Shown here piece by piece: positions 24,840 to 36,960 of a stretch of 64,000 nt of DNA. The first letter of the stretch is position 1. Each line of letters begins with the position of its first letter. A program made the position numbers and the translations under genes. The notes under the pieces were generated by a model. The model was given only the letters and a program-made list of their open reading frames with translations. It had not been told where the DNA came from and did no database searches. Source of the DNA: Welwitschia mirabilis (taxonomy: Eukaryota > Gnetophyta > Gnetopsida > Welwitschiales); assembly GCA_051453625.1 (NCBI GenBank), contig JBOZIK010000001.1, positions 49,137,645 through 49,201,644 on the forward strand, in the 5' to 3' direction.

Positions 24840-26230
24840 ATAAGGTAATAAGAATAAGACCTTATAAACTTATCATAAAGTCTAAGGGATGATTAAAAAA
24901 TAATAATCATGATGAAAAAGGCATGATAAAATAGGTGAATTTTGGAAATAACTTAAGACAAGAGAAAGAGGTGTTAGGATAGAAACATGATAATGCATCT
25001 AGCTAAGAAAATTTTGAAATGTATCCTAAACTTACAATTATTGAAAATAGTAACTAAATGTGTTAAAATTTAAAAATAATATTAAATAAATAAACTAAAA
25101 AAGACATTAAAAGAATATATAAGAAATATTATCATCATAAAATAAAGGAACATCATTTAATCTAAGCACTAGAAGAAAATTAACTCCTATAAAGAAAAGT
25201 CATGAGTGAAAATAAAAATTAATAAGAAAACTATTAAATGATTAAATCCTAAATATTTATGATAAAATAGCATAGACAAAGTTTGAAATACTACATAAAA
25301 TAACTAAGCAAAGTAAAACAAAAAATGGACAACTAGTAACATAAAGATTATTATGTACTCAAAAATTATAACCTAACAAATCCCTTTAAAAGAAATCATA
25401 AAATCACTTGATTAATGATGCATGACATAATATGAAAAACCTTATAAAGTACCACTTGAATAGGCAATGATTATGATAATGCCAAGTGTATCTATTATTT
25501 TAAAATAATAAATGATAAGATCAAAAGCTACTCAGAAATGGACTTACCTACTTACACCTCAAAACACACCTAAATCCCTAAAAGTAAAATGATCATATAA
25601 GAATACTATAAGCTCAATTATTCTAGGAACATCACTGATCCTGTAGCCTTTAAATAATAATTATTTTTGCATGATGAGGAAAGTGCAAAAACAGTAAAAA
25701 AAGTAAGAATCCATAAAGCATGTCCAACTAATCCCCTAGTGAAATTCACACAACTACCAACACTACCAAAGATTCATCTTGAAAAAATTTACCCTGATGC
25801 AGTAAGACATTATGATAATAATGTATTTAGCAAAGGTATAATAGATTATGGTCATTGTTCTCATCTTTTTTCCCTAGAATAAATCCCAGATGATCATACA
25901 TTATCTAAGATGAAGGTGAGGAAATGAGATGAAAAACATGGAAGAACATCCCCAAATAACTAAAAACTCATACTATTGAGATAAAACATGAAAAAATAAG
26001 GCATGTTCCTTCACAATGAAGTTCATAATATAAGAATGTCTTAATATTAGGTAAATCCAATCTAATCACTTTGAAATACCTAATTGAAATATCATTAATC
26101 ATAGTAATTTCATGAAGTGAAACATAAGTTAAGTTAAAGATGTTCAAGTAATAGCATAATGTCCACCAAAGGAATTGACTAAGGAAGAATTCAGACAATG
26201 GTGGGGCATAAGTCCTTCTCATTGAGGGGA
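24840..26230 (-). mobile_element. Second copy of the E3-family 3' internal region
   Basis: Diverged duplicate of 21700-22809 in the same orientation. Blocks that match include aatggacaac-x-agtaac (25325 and 22082), atcactttgaaataccta near 26065 (22776) and the ataaggcatgttcctt segment (22709). It continues on the right toward the integrase of E3, so this copy is the one joined to the E3 pol genes. The open frame at 25667-25882 is unrecognised and taken as chance. Confidence 0.6.
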
Positions 26231-26299
26231 GCTTCTAAGACAAATGCTTTTATTATGTTCAAGGTTTAATTAATAGGTGATTCATAGATTTTTAACCTT

Positions 26300-27400
26300 G
26301 TTCATTAATTTTTTGAATTTCTATAATGTTCAAATAGAATTTTTTTATTAAGTGACTAGAATGTATGTGTTTTAAAAGATAAGGACATAATCGTTTATAC
26401 ATTAACTTGTTGTGTAAGAAACGCACTTGGGTATTGTATAAATGAACTAGTTGAACTAGCTTAAATTTCTTATGAATTAACTATTTATAATATTTAAACA
26501 TTGCTTATTTTTTATAAATAAGTTGATGATGTATAGCACAAGTACATTTTTTCATCTAAGTAATCAAGTTGAACTAATTGAGTCCTAATATTTTCATCTA
26601 AGTTTTACAAGATTAAGTTAATGAGTAGATCGATAAGATTTATAACAAATATCAAATGGTAAGACATCAATATTTTTATACACAAGTTCATAAGTGAAAA
26701 GACAATAGAATTTATTCAAGTAGTTTAAGAAGCCCAAAGAACATCATTGACTTTAGGGATCCAAGTTTTATTATTAATAGAGATAAGTTTTAGAACATGT
26801 TCTTAATTTCCCTATTTATGTTTATAGCTTGGCCACTAGATTAGGGGTGATAAGCACAGAAAATTTGATGTTCAATTCCAATGCATAAGAAACATTTTCA
26901 AAAAATATAATTGATGAAATGAGTTCTTTAGTCACTAATTATAATCTTAGAAAAACCAAAACACTAAAAGATTTAAGTTCAAATAAAATTACAAACAATT
27001 TGAACTTCATTTGTAGTAGTAGAAATAGCTTCAACCCACTTAGTAACATAATTAAAAGCCACTAAGATATAATTCTTGTCATGAGAAGGTGATTTAATAA
27101 GGCCTATAAAATCAATCCCTCGATAATCAAAAGGTTTACATTCAAGGATAGGTTTAAGGAACATATCTTAGAAGCAAGTTAGGCTATCATAATTTTGATA
27201 AGCATTACACATTCTAATAAAGTCCAAGGAATATTTGTAGGCTAAAAGAAACTAGAGTGAAGAATTTTCATTGTAGTTTTTTGATCTACTAAAGTGTCCC
27301 CCACATACTCCACCATGACAAATTTTAAGGATGTCAAGATTTTCCCATTTTGACACATATTCACACATGATTTAGTCTTTTCACCTATGCTAAATATTGG
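26300..27400 (-). pseudogene. Integrase remnant (E3)
   Basis: The open piece 27164-26979 reads FDYRGIDFIGL, then NYILVAFNYVTKWVEAI, the start of a Ty3/gypsy integrase core with the first catalytic Asp retained. Upstream on the minus strand, near 27300, is the zinc region (CHGGVCGGHF), followed by MCNAYQ in place of the usual Cys-rich C-x2-CQ. The rest of the core, toward 26300, is too decayed to place the remaining catalytic residues. It lies 5' to 3' after RNase H as in all Ty3/gypsy pol genes. Confidence 0.82.
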
Positions 27401-27739
27401 GTTTAATCAATTCATAATTATTAATCTTATGGAGAAAAGATTTTCCTTAGTTATGGTTCCAATGCTAAGGTGTTTTTATGATAATAAGGTAATTTCCAAT
27501 TTCAGCATACCAAGGAGCAATATGAGTAGAGAAGATAACATAGAGTTGTTTAACAGTAAAGAGTTATTCATTAGAAAATCAATCATTAATTTGAAGTTCA
27601 TTATAAAAACAAGAAAGTTAAGAAAATTGATCTACCATATTGTTATGTTTTCCATATTTATCAATGATAATAATATTGAACTATTGCATGATAAGGATCC
27701 ACCTAATACATTTTGCAATAGAATATTTCTTTATCATTA

Positions 27740-28000
27740 GGTAACGTATAGCTACATGATCCATGTAAACATTAGTATTGAAGCCAAGAAGATAGTGTTT
27801 AAGGTGATAAGGCAAAAGATGATGGAAAGCATTTCTTTTTTAGTGGTAATATATTTGTTTTGTAACTTAGACAAAGTTTTGCTAAGGTAATATATGAATT
27901 TAAAACCTTTCTCATATTTTTGATCAAAAACCCCACCCATAGCAATATTGCTAGCATTACATATAAGTTCAAAATATTTAGTCTAATTGAGTTTTATTAC
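27740..28000 (-). pseudogene. RNase H remnant (E3)
   Basis: Minus-strand open piece 27940-27752 reads FIYYLSKTLSKLQNKYITTKKEMLSI, the conserved RNase H segment of plant gypsy elements, in which the Glu before the Leu-x-Ile/Val stretch is retained. It lies between the RT (28200-28780) and integrase (26300-27400) remnants. Confidence 0.82.
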
Positions 28001-28199
28001 AATAGGCTCATAAGATATTTTATCTTTAAGTTTTTTAAAAGCAATTTGGCATGAATTATTTCAATCAAACTTAGCTTCTTTCACAAGTAAGGAGTAAAGG
28101 GATTTATAAATATTGATATAGTCTTGCATAAAATAGTGATAGAAACTAGCATGAACAAGTAAAAATCTAACTTGTTTAACATTAGTTGAAGGATTAATG

Positions 28200-28780
28200 T
28201 TTTTAATGGTACCAAAATTTATGGGATCCATCCTAATTTCCCCACAAGATGGGATAACCTAAAAAACTCCCATTATTGATAAAGAAAGAAACGATTTTTC
28301 TAACTCAAGTATAGGCCACTTTCTATACATTTGTTTAAGGGTTTCTCTATCCTTTTCATGATTTATTTAAAAGTTTCACCAAAGATTGAAAACTAATCCA
28401 TAAATATCTCAATGGATTCCTTTATCATATCAAAAAAAATTTCTATCATTACACATTGAAAAGTTTCAGGGGCATTACAAAGTCCAAAAGGCATTCTTCT
28501 AAAGGTAAAGATTTCAAAAGGGTAAGTAAAGGTTGTCTTTGCCTGGTTGTCACTAGTTACAAAAAACCTAATTATAACCACTATACTCAATTAAAAATAG
28601 TAGTAGACATATCACTGGATTCTATTAAGTACTTGATCTAGAAAGGGTAAAACCTCATTAAGTTTTCTAAAGTCAATGCACATCCTATACTTTTCACCCT
28701 TCTTAGGTATTACCATTAAGGGGCTAATCCACTCACTATTAGATATATTATAGATAATCCTAGTATTCATAAGTTTAATA
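28200..28780 (-). pseudogene. Reverse transcriptase remnant (E3)
   Basis: On the minus strand the order is SEWISPLMVIPKKG, then MCIDFRKLNE (about 28760-28640), then TFTYPFEIFTFRRMPFGLCN, then APETFQCVM (28590-28393). The catalytic YMDD box reads FMD followed by a TAG stop at 28393-28395, then FSIFGETF, so the second catalytic Asp is lost and the protein is truncated there. Text continues in other frames to about 28200. Confidence 0.87.
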
Positions 28781-29164
28781 ATGCTTAACTACTTGCTTAA
28801 GGGTTGATTTAAGTCTTCATTGGGGTTGTCTAACTTGTTTAGCATTATATTCAAGGTAGATTTTATGTTACAATATAAAAGATGAAATGGTATCCAATTT
28901 TTTATGGCTTTCAAAAAAATCATTCGCTTTAGAATTTAAAAGTGAGACTGATTTGGATTATTGTTTAGGGGTAAGAAGCTTATTTATCACCAATAGTTCT
29001 TAATATTTTTAAATAGGAAGATGTATTTTAGACTTTTGTGTAATTCTTTTAGTTTCAAGTTGTAATCACCATTTACTACTAAACTCCCATCATTTATCAT
29101 TGTTTATGACTATCATCTAGATGAGTCTAGTGTATGATGCTCCTCATCAAAAAGTGTTTTTTTC

Positions 29165-29174
29165 NNNNNNNNNN
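29165..29174. other. Assembly gap, 10 N
   Basis: Short N run between the RT and protease of E3. Similar 10-N runs lie at 24115-24124 and 24804-24813. Confidence 0.95.
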
Positions 29175-29405
29175 TCTTGAGTTTACATGTTGAAATTCAT
29201 CCTAGTTTAAAACTTCCTCATCTTCATGATTAATACTATTTATTTCAATTGGATCATCATACAAAGTTGGTTCATGTAACATTATTAATCTCTCTTCAAC
29301 TGGAATATGTTGTAAAAATAAAGTTGGTTAATTTCATCTTTTAAGTTTTACTCATATCCCATGTCTTTCTCAATAGCATCAATAACTTTAATGGTGAATT
29401 TCTTA

Positions 29406-29780
29406 TTACCTATGTAACATTCTATTATTCCCGTTTATATGTCTATGATGTAATAGGTGTTTGTACAAAAGGATCTTCCTAAATGTAGTGGAACCTCCAT
29501 CATGTTCTACTTCAATAATAACCACATCTATGAGGTAGAAGGCTTCTTTTATTTGAATAACTAAGTCTTTAATGATCCCTAAGGATTTCTTGATTAAAGT
29601 ATCAATTAGCCTCAAGATGATTTATGTAGGTTCAACTATAATTTTCAAATCAAGTCTTTTGCATATGCAAAGAGACATGATGTTTACACTTACTTTTATA
29701 GCTGTCAAGAATCTTCTAATTCTCTTATTTCCTTCTAAAGTAATACACACTATTTCTATCCTAAGATTTTAAATTTAGAA
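29406..29780 (-). pseudogene. Aspartic protease remnant (E3)
   Basis: The minus-strand text reads FLTAIKVSVNIM (near 29690), where E1 has LIDIEASVNVMP; the catalytic Asp is replaced by Ala. Downstream (29615-29406) the segment SLGIIKDLVIQIKEAFYLIDVV matches the E1 protease (1680-1760) closely. This shows E3 and E1 belong to one family, though E3 is too broken to act. Confidence 0.8.
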
Positions 29781-29999
29781 CATTTTTCCATAACTAAGTT
29801 GGAGATAGATTAAGCAAGGAAGACCTTATTAGGAATGGTACATTTTTGTTTTCTTCTAACTAGGTCTTTCCACAACTTGACATATTTAGGATTTTTTTGA
29901 AAGAGTTTCCAAAAGGATATGTTGATGCTCGCATATTGCATTAAGGGTTCTAAGTATTCATTAAAGGTAGGATTCATGTTTAGTTTATCAAGCCAAGGG

Positions 30000-32000
30000 G
30001 TAGCTAATATTTTTTCTTTATTTTCTTATGAAGAATTTTTCATGGTATGCTTATCTTTAAAAGTTAAAGGAAGTTGTATATTTCTAATATTTTTACATCA
30101 TCCTCTTCCTCATCTTTTTCATTATTTTTAAAAGTTAAGGCTTTATAGGTATGCAATAATGTATCATTTTCACTTATAATCACTACCTTCTAATATTTCT
30201 TAACTTCATTTAGGTTTGGTAAAGATTAAGATGCAAGAGACCCTTGTGGTGGTTGATTAGCCAACATCATTTGTTGAAGTACATTAACTAAATTTTTAAT
30301 GTTTTTAATCTGGTTCTTAATAGTTATGTTGATCCTTTCTTTTTTTTTTTTTCAACTCCTATATTAAGTCTCTAAGTAAATCACTCTGACTTTATTAAAA
30401 CTTTAATGTAGTAGTCAAAAGTTCGAGTGACTTGATTGAAAATTTGAATTCTTGACTCTATTCTCAAAAGGGTATTAATTTGATTGCTTAGTCATTCTTT
30501 GTTGATACTGGGATNNNNNNNNNNNNNNNNNNNNNNNNNNNNNNNNNNNNNNNNNNNNNNNNNNNNNNNNNNNNNNNNNNNNNNNNNNNNNNNNNNNNNN
30601 NNNNNNNNNNNNNNAAAGTTCGAGTGACTTGATTGAAAATTTGAATTCTTGAATCTATTCTCAAAAGGTTATTAATTTGATTGCTTAGTAATTCTTTGTT
30701 GATACTGTGATTGGTTTTTAAAGTTGAAATGCCTTTTGTTGAATGCACATACTTCCTTAAGCATCTTCTCTTTACATGTTGGAGACAAGGAACATTCTTT
30801 TATTGAATGAGAGTTATCTTTACATAATTCACATTTTGAAATTACATTTCCTTATTTGGGACTTTTTCATCGACTATAATTTGAGTATATTTTTTTAAAG
30901 TTATAGTGAAATCCTTAATTGCATCAGTTAAATCATGTTTCTTTTCCTCCTTGTCATATCTTACTTCCTTTAGATCTTTTAGGATTTGGCCTATGGCTTA
31001 ATTTTCCCTAGAAATTGGTTTTGGTTAAGTTTGACTTATCTTTACTAAATTTTCTAAAACTTTCATGCTTCATATAAAGTTAAGTTTATTATGTTGCCAC
31101 TACAAGTAAAGTTTACAAGTTGTTTTATTTCACTATTAAATTCATAGTAAAAATAACCTATCAATTCCTCTTTAGAAAATTCCTCAACAGGATTGGAATG
31201 AATAGCTATAATAAATCATTCATAAGTTAAGGCATAATATTTATAATGTTGTTAAAAGTTGGTAACCTTATTTCTTATTGTTCTCATGGTACTTTCACTT
31301 ATAAAACTCTTAATAAAATATTTTACACTTAATTCCATGATTTAAGGCTCTTATGTGGAATGGTTCTAAGCCAAAGTTTAGCTTTTTCTTTAAGTGTGAT
31401 AGAAAAGATGACCAGGTAAGTTCAATAACTAATTCATTTTTTCCCATTCCATGAAGTAACCACAAGTTTTTTATATTGGCTAGATGTGAAAATGGGTCCT
31501 CTTTAGGATCTTCCAAATATATTAGCTATGCATTTAAGTTTCTAAGTTCTACATCATCACCATAAGGTAAGTTGAAAGGATTTTAAATTTGACATTTTCT
31601 ATTAGCTATCAAAACTCTAAGCATAGCATTTACATTCAAAGTAGATGTTCCTACCATGATTAGAGTACTAGATGAAGTAATTTATTTTTGATTTTGTGTC
31701 GAATTTGACATAGATGAAGAATAAATAAAATAATTTACTTTTATTCTGCTCTTTTTACAATCTTCTTTTGAAAATTCAATTTTGAAATAATAAAAGTAGA
31801 AAAATCTTCTTCTTCAATTCTTGAAATTTGCATACCTGAAATGTGCATGCTTGGATTTTACTCATAGTTAAATAAGATTTTTCTAATGTTTTCATCAATC
31901 AAGCTCTACTCCCTCTGATAATTTGTCTTTTTACTAGAATTTATCATGTTTCTACATACTCAAAAAATGTGTAAAGGCCATCGTTTTATCTATCACTTGA
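30000..32000 (-). pseudogene. Gag remnant (E3)
   Basis: Minus-strand open piece 31516-31310 starts MEDPKEDPFSHLANI and resembles the gag segment before the capsid core. A CCHC zinc knuckle of CX2CX4HX4C form, CELCKDNSHSIKEC, lies at 30833-30792, nearly identical to the E1 knuckle at 656-697. Between them the frame is broken. A 100-N gap at 30515-30614 is flanked by near-identical sequence on both sides and probably duplicates part of the gag text after the knuckle. Confidence 0.78.
30515..30614. other. Assembly gap, 100 N, with near-duplicate flanks
   Basis: Sequence from about 30418 to 30514 is repeated with a few differences at 30615-30712, starting from aaagttcgagtgacttgatt. The most likely explanation is overlapping contigs or two haplotypes placed side by side. 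Confidence 0.9.
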
Positions 32001-32526
32001 ATGATATAATAGATGAACAACAAATATATTTTGTAGAAAAAAAGAAAATTAATGAACTATAGGCACAAAAAAAAAAGAAACAGAAATACTAATAGTTATT
32101 TAATCAGTCATTTGGATGATAGAGGAGATTACATTAACTTTCTTACACTACTAAAAATAAAAAAATCCCAGTGTGAAAAAATTAAAAAAAATAAAAAAAA
32201 CCTAACTATAGAATGTCATCCATATCATTATCTACATAACAAATAAGATAACAGGTCTTATTAACTCTATGAAAAAAATTACAAAAATAAACTTACAAAA
32301 ATTTAAAATAAAATATATACCACTACTTCAAATAAATAACTTGAATTGAGATTCACGATACTTATCTGATATATAAAAAATCCTCCAACTCTTTGCGACC
32401 TTTATTGATAATGGTAATAAAATGTTATGATATGAATTTATGCAATTATTAAGTCCTTTAGTAAAGCTTATAAATCACAAATGCTTTCATAAAACAGACA
32501 CTAGTATAAATGAGAGTTAACCCGAA

Positions 32527-33671
32527 TGTTATAATCCATTGAAGGAATTAGGCTAGAGGTTAGAGAATTTATTTTGACAAAGCATTTTTGATTTTTTTCA
32601 TTTAAGTAAATAAAATAATAGTAATGTAAAAATAAAATGCAAGATGAATGTTAATGCAATGCTTATAGATGAAATGCAAATGAAATAACTCTAAGTAATG
32701 AATCTATTTGACTACTAATCTTTCTATCACAAAGATAATCTTGTATAACTTAGGTCAATTAGGAAAAAATATCACTTAATCCTAACTAACATAAGTTATA
32801 AAGTACATTGAATAGAATATAGATAAATTCAACTATTATAATTACAAAAATGTAAGATGAAATGAAATGCAAGTACTTAAACTAACAATATCAACCTATC
32901 GAAGGTTGCCCTTTTGGTTTAGATCAACTATGAAATTGTCATAGAATCATAACCAACATAAATCATAAGGGAGATGCACATAATAGAAGTAAAGTAATCT
33001 TTTATTAATCTTTAACTAATCATTCACTTATAAAGTAGCAGCATCTCAATAGAGGATACACAACCCAACACTAAGAAATATTTCTCTTTGTAGCATAAGA
33101 TAAACCTCTTGTTCTTCAATCTTTCATTGTAAGACTTTCTAGTACAAAATGATGAATTTGGAAGTGAGGGTAAGGAAGGTATTTATAGTCTACATAGAAG
33201 ATTCTAGAGCAAAACCCTAAAAGTCAAAAATGAAACCCTAGTAGCTCACATGGGTTACATGACCCTATTATAAAGATAATTCATTTTGTCATATAAAATA
33301 AGTACCATCCTAATGGTCGTCTAGATGATTCTAGGAGATGATGTCCTACAGCAAGCCCAGGTCCATGTTCGCATCTTTGTCAACTTCAAATGTATGGTTG
33401 TCCAGTGATTGTCATCAAGATGACTACATGGATTGCATCCTCTTATGTTCTTTAATTAAGCAAAATCAGCCTTCTAGGTTATTAAACTCTTTCTTAGAAT
33501 GGTAGATATCAAAATTTATTTAAAAACTTTCAAATATGTTAAGGATTGCATATTTCCATGATCATACCAATGGTTCTTCATAATCATCAAAACTCCACTT
33601 AAACCTAACTAAATGTCCTACAAAAGTACTCAAAACATCCCATTAAATACACATAATCTAGCATAATAAAA
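32527..33671 (-). repeat. LTR B, 5' LTR of the minus-strand E3 element
   Basis: Left edge TGTTATAATCC at 32527. Reading on the minus strand it ends at that edge in TATAACA, and the region on its left (about 32500-32526, minus strand ttcgggttaactctc) would be the primer-binding and leader segment, though no standard tRNA match was found. The right edge is degraded near 33671. A minus-strand TATA box lies at 33180-33187, and a diverged TCGTCTAGATGAT palindrome near 33317-33329. It matches LTR A over nearly all its length. Confidence 0.75.
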
Positions 33672-34600
33672 AATTAACTTATTGAAGGTTTTTTACTTGA
33701 CCATAACTCATATGAAATCTTAGAAGAAAAATGTCTTATTAGAATTCTATCAGAAATGTACTAAGTTGTGTTAATTGCTTTTGTTCAAAAGCAATAAGAT
33801 ACCTTTTTTCATGCATCATTATTCTAGTAATTTCATTAATTATTCTATATCTTCTTTCTACCACTCCCTTTTTTGAGGGGTTCTTGGTGTCGAGAATCAA
33901 TGTAGAATGTAAAACTATTCATAGATCTCTCTGAACCTTACATTCTTAAATTTGATGCCATTGTTACTTCTTATCATCTTGATCATGTATCCTTTTTTGT
34001 TCTATAACCTAATACACAACTTAAAGAAAGCACTAAGGACATCATCCTTGTATGCAATAAAGACTACCTATGTAAAATAAGAATAATTATTTACAATAGA
34101 TAAATGAGATATTTTCTTACCTAGATGTTCTATAGATGAAGGATCAATAATGTCAAGATGTAAAAGACCTAAAGGGAATTTAGTTGAAATAGTAATTTTC
34201 TTACTAAATCTTACCCTTATCTACTTTCCTTCCTAACATGCTTTAATAAGTTAATTATTAGTGCTTTTTAACTTAGGAAGTCCTCTTATCATGTTTTTTT
34301 GAATAAGATTTTAAGCAGGTATTTATTCACATGTTCAAGCTTCATATGTCATAGCTCTGCTTCACCTCTAGTAGATTACGCCCTCCAATAGTACCAATAC
34401 CTTTGATAGGTTCTCTTGTATTATCTCCAAAGATTACCACTCCTTCATCTTATTTCACCAAGGTGGTGAAGCTAGATTTTTCTCCTATCATGTGCCTTAA
34501 GCATTCACTATTCATGTACTAGACATGCTTGTTTACTATTCTTAGTGTAAGTTTTATTACAATTGCTAGTTTTGATTTTGGTATCCATATGTTTTTTGGT
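33672..34600 (-). pseudogene. Ty1/copia protease-integrase remnant, cut by LTR B
   Basis: On the minus strand the text reads PLGLLHLDIIDPSS, then SIVNNYSYFT, then MIRSNNG-x-KFKNVRF and FSTPRTPQ. This is the classic order of the Ty1/copia integrase core, with D, D and the FS-x-PRTPQ-x-NG motif. The final Gln of PRTPQ is partly broken. Copia-like text runs to about 33690 and stops at LTR B, so the rest of the copia pol is missing on the left. The protein is dead because of frameshifts and stops. Confidence 0.8.
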
Positions 34601-34617
34601 TTGTCCTATACAAAAGA

Positions 34618-36240
34618 TTATACAATGCCTCTAGACATCATAGCATTATTAGTATAATATATATTTTTAAATTTCATTAGGCACTTATATTGATAATGAC
34701 CTCTGTTATGGCAATAATAGCATATGATATTATTTGTAAACATTAAATGTTCATCCCTTGTTTTATAATTCCATTTGTTAAAAAAAGAGGCTAAAGTACT
34801 AGTGGAGGCTTCATTGTGCCCCATATCACTTTTTTGACTTAAGCTTCTACATTACCTAAGCATGATATTCAATGTCTTCTTTTGTTGGGTAAATTTCTTA
34901 TTGATTTTCTTTGAGTCTAATAGTTCCTATTTTACATTCTTTAAATCATATGCTATTTTACTAATCATAAGATAATTTACTATAAGAATTATTTTCTTAT
35001 TCATAAGCTTATTTTTGAGTATGAAGTAATTTTTTTAATCTTAGTACATACCTTTTATAATTTAACAATTTCTTCAAAAATTAAATTATACCTTTCTTAA
35101 ACATCCATACATGTATCATGTTTACTTTTTGATGTTTCTACTTCTGCTGTTTCTTCATCATCATCCCATCCTATGAAGAAAGATTTCTTTTTCTTTATCT
35201 CTTTCTTTTATGCCTTTTCCTGTATTTTATTATCACTAGGACATTCTGAGGCTATATGTTCTCATCCTTCATATACCAACATTCTAGTTTAGAAACACTA
35301 GATTTAGAAGAAAATAAAATGTTACTAGAATTATTACTTTTAAACTTACCTCTACCTAGAAATCCAAATGACTTTCTATAATTCTTCATTCTATTGTATT
35401 TGCATGAGAGTAGTATCTTGACTCATCTTATGATAAGAGTGAATTCTTCATCTACATCTTCCTTAGAGTCATCTTTTTCTGGTTTCTTCTTTTTCCTTTT
35501 TTTTTTTTAAACTTTGTAATTTTACTAGTCTTAAGAACAATGGGTTTCTTTTTTAAGTTACCATCTTGTATGAGATTTAATTTATATGCTAATAGAGAAT
35601 TTTGTAGGACTTGAATCTTCATGGAGTTAAATCTCTCGATTCTTCCATGGCTTTAGTCTTAGGCCTATATTTAAGGGTTAGAGATCTAATAACATTTTGT
35701 ATTACATTGGCCTCTCAAATACTTTTGTCAATGTTATGTATTACATTCATAATGTTGAAGACTCTTATGAAGTACTCATGAACTCTTTCTCCATTGTTTA
35801 TTTTAAGATTTTTGAACTAGTTCTACCATATAAGTAGCTTTGACTACTTGATAATAGTTTCTTTAAATGCTCTAAAATGAACATTTTATATTCTTTTATG
35901 TCACATTATAACCTACTATTTTATTGAACTCCTTAATTATTATATTTGAATGCATTTTTGGCTTTAGAATCATATATGAAGATTTCCTTCTCTTTGTCTT
36001 TCCAATCTTTTCTTTGTTTAATCTATTTGATGGTGTTACTTGCAACATCTATTATAGTTTTTATTGGATCTATATATCCTCTTTCTATGCTTTACCGAAT
36101 CTAAACTTAAAATATTATAAGTACATCCATATCCTCATCTTCCAATATGCATAATTAGTCCCATTAAAGAGTGGAGGTTTATGGATGAAACCCCTTTCAT
36201 AGTTCACTCAAGGATGTTATTTCTTTTTGTGAGTACCCAT
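34618..36240 (-). pseudogene. Ty1/copia gag remnant
   Basis: The ATG at 36240 opens the frame MGTHKKK, followed after a stop by NYERGFIHKPPLFNGTNYAYWK, which is the copia gag N-terminus signature. The CCHC knuckle CYYCHNRGHYQYKC (CX2CX4HX4C) lies in the open piece 34824-34618. Between them, text is decayed. Gag precedes integrase on the minus strand as expected. This is a different superfamily from the gypsy elements on both sides. Confidence 0.8.
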
Positions 36241-36250
36241 TATGATACCA
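36236..36250 (-). promoter_or_regulatory. Copia primer-binding site
   Basis: Minus-strand TGGTATCATAATGGG lies immediately upstream of the gag ATG and downstream of the LTR edge at about 36253. Its first seven bases match the initiator methionine tRNA complement (TGGTATCAGAGC), which is the usual copia primer site. Confidence 0.6.
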
Positions 36251-36252
36251 CT

Positions 36253-36960
36253 TGAGAATCATTGAACTTGCAGGATAAGGATGAATGAGTTCTACTAAAT
36301 AAAAATTTCATTAATAACAAATTGAAAACTGGTGTAATAAACATCCTACTAAGATAACATGGGTTCCCAACCTAGGTATGTTCACACATAGAGGATAGAT
36401 TTCTCTCACATCTTTGGATATTTTAACTTACAAAGAAATAGTGGTTTTGGCACACCACCATTTTTAGAATAAGATGGGAAGTCTCCTTTTAAGGTAGCAC
36501 TCTCTTTCCTTCAGTGATATCAATAATAATACCAAAAATGTGCACACCTACATAACCTAAAGTGAGATACTCCTTGTAAGGTAGTAATATTTTCCACTTA
36601 GGAAAATTTAACAATATAATAATAAAAGTCCTCAAAAATACTTCATGAATCACACCTATATAAGGGTTGTCTTATAGTGAGGAATCTTAGTAAGGCATCC
36701 TTAAGATTTGATAATACAAGAATGTGCTATACAATAATATTCAAGAATGATATAGTCCAACAACATAATATATAAAAAATAGATATAACAACAATTCTAA
36801 ATGATCTTTAAAGAAGAGATTGATTTTCTTATTGTCATTGTCATGACAAGTACTAAAGAATGATGCAACGATTTAGGATCTAGATAACAAAGGTAGACAC
36901 TAAAAATTCTTACAATAATAGCTTAATCCTTCATATTTATAATTGTGATCATCGTAAACC
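36253..36960 (-). repeat. Putative copia 5' LTR
   Basis: The LTR would start (on the plus coordinate) at about 36253, two bases past the primer-binding site, with tgagaatc; TG on the plus strand is CA on the minus strand. A TATA-like box (ccttatatagg on the minus strand) lies near 36655-36666. The far end was not found and 36960 is a guess. No second copy of this LTR is visible in the window. Confidence 0.4.

Noticed and set aside
1-33671. Alternative genetic code with TAA and TAG read as Gln
   Set aside because: The Gln-type stops could suggest a ciliate-like code. But the relics also have TGA stops, frameshifts and lost catalytic residues, and the Dof gene uses the standard code. Deamination explains the pattern.
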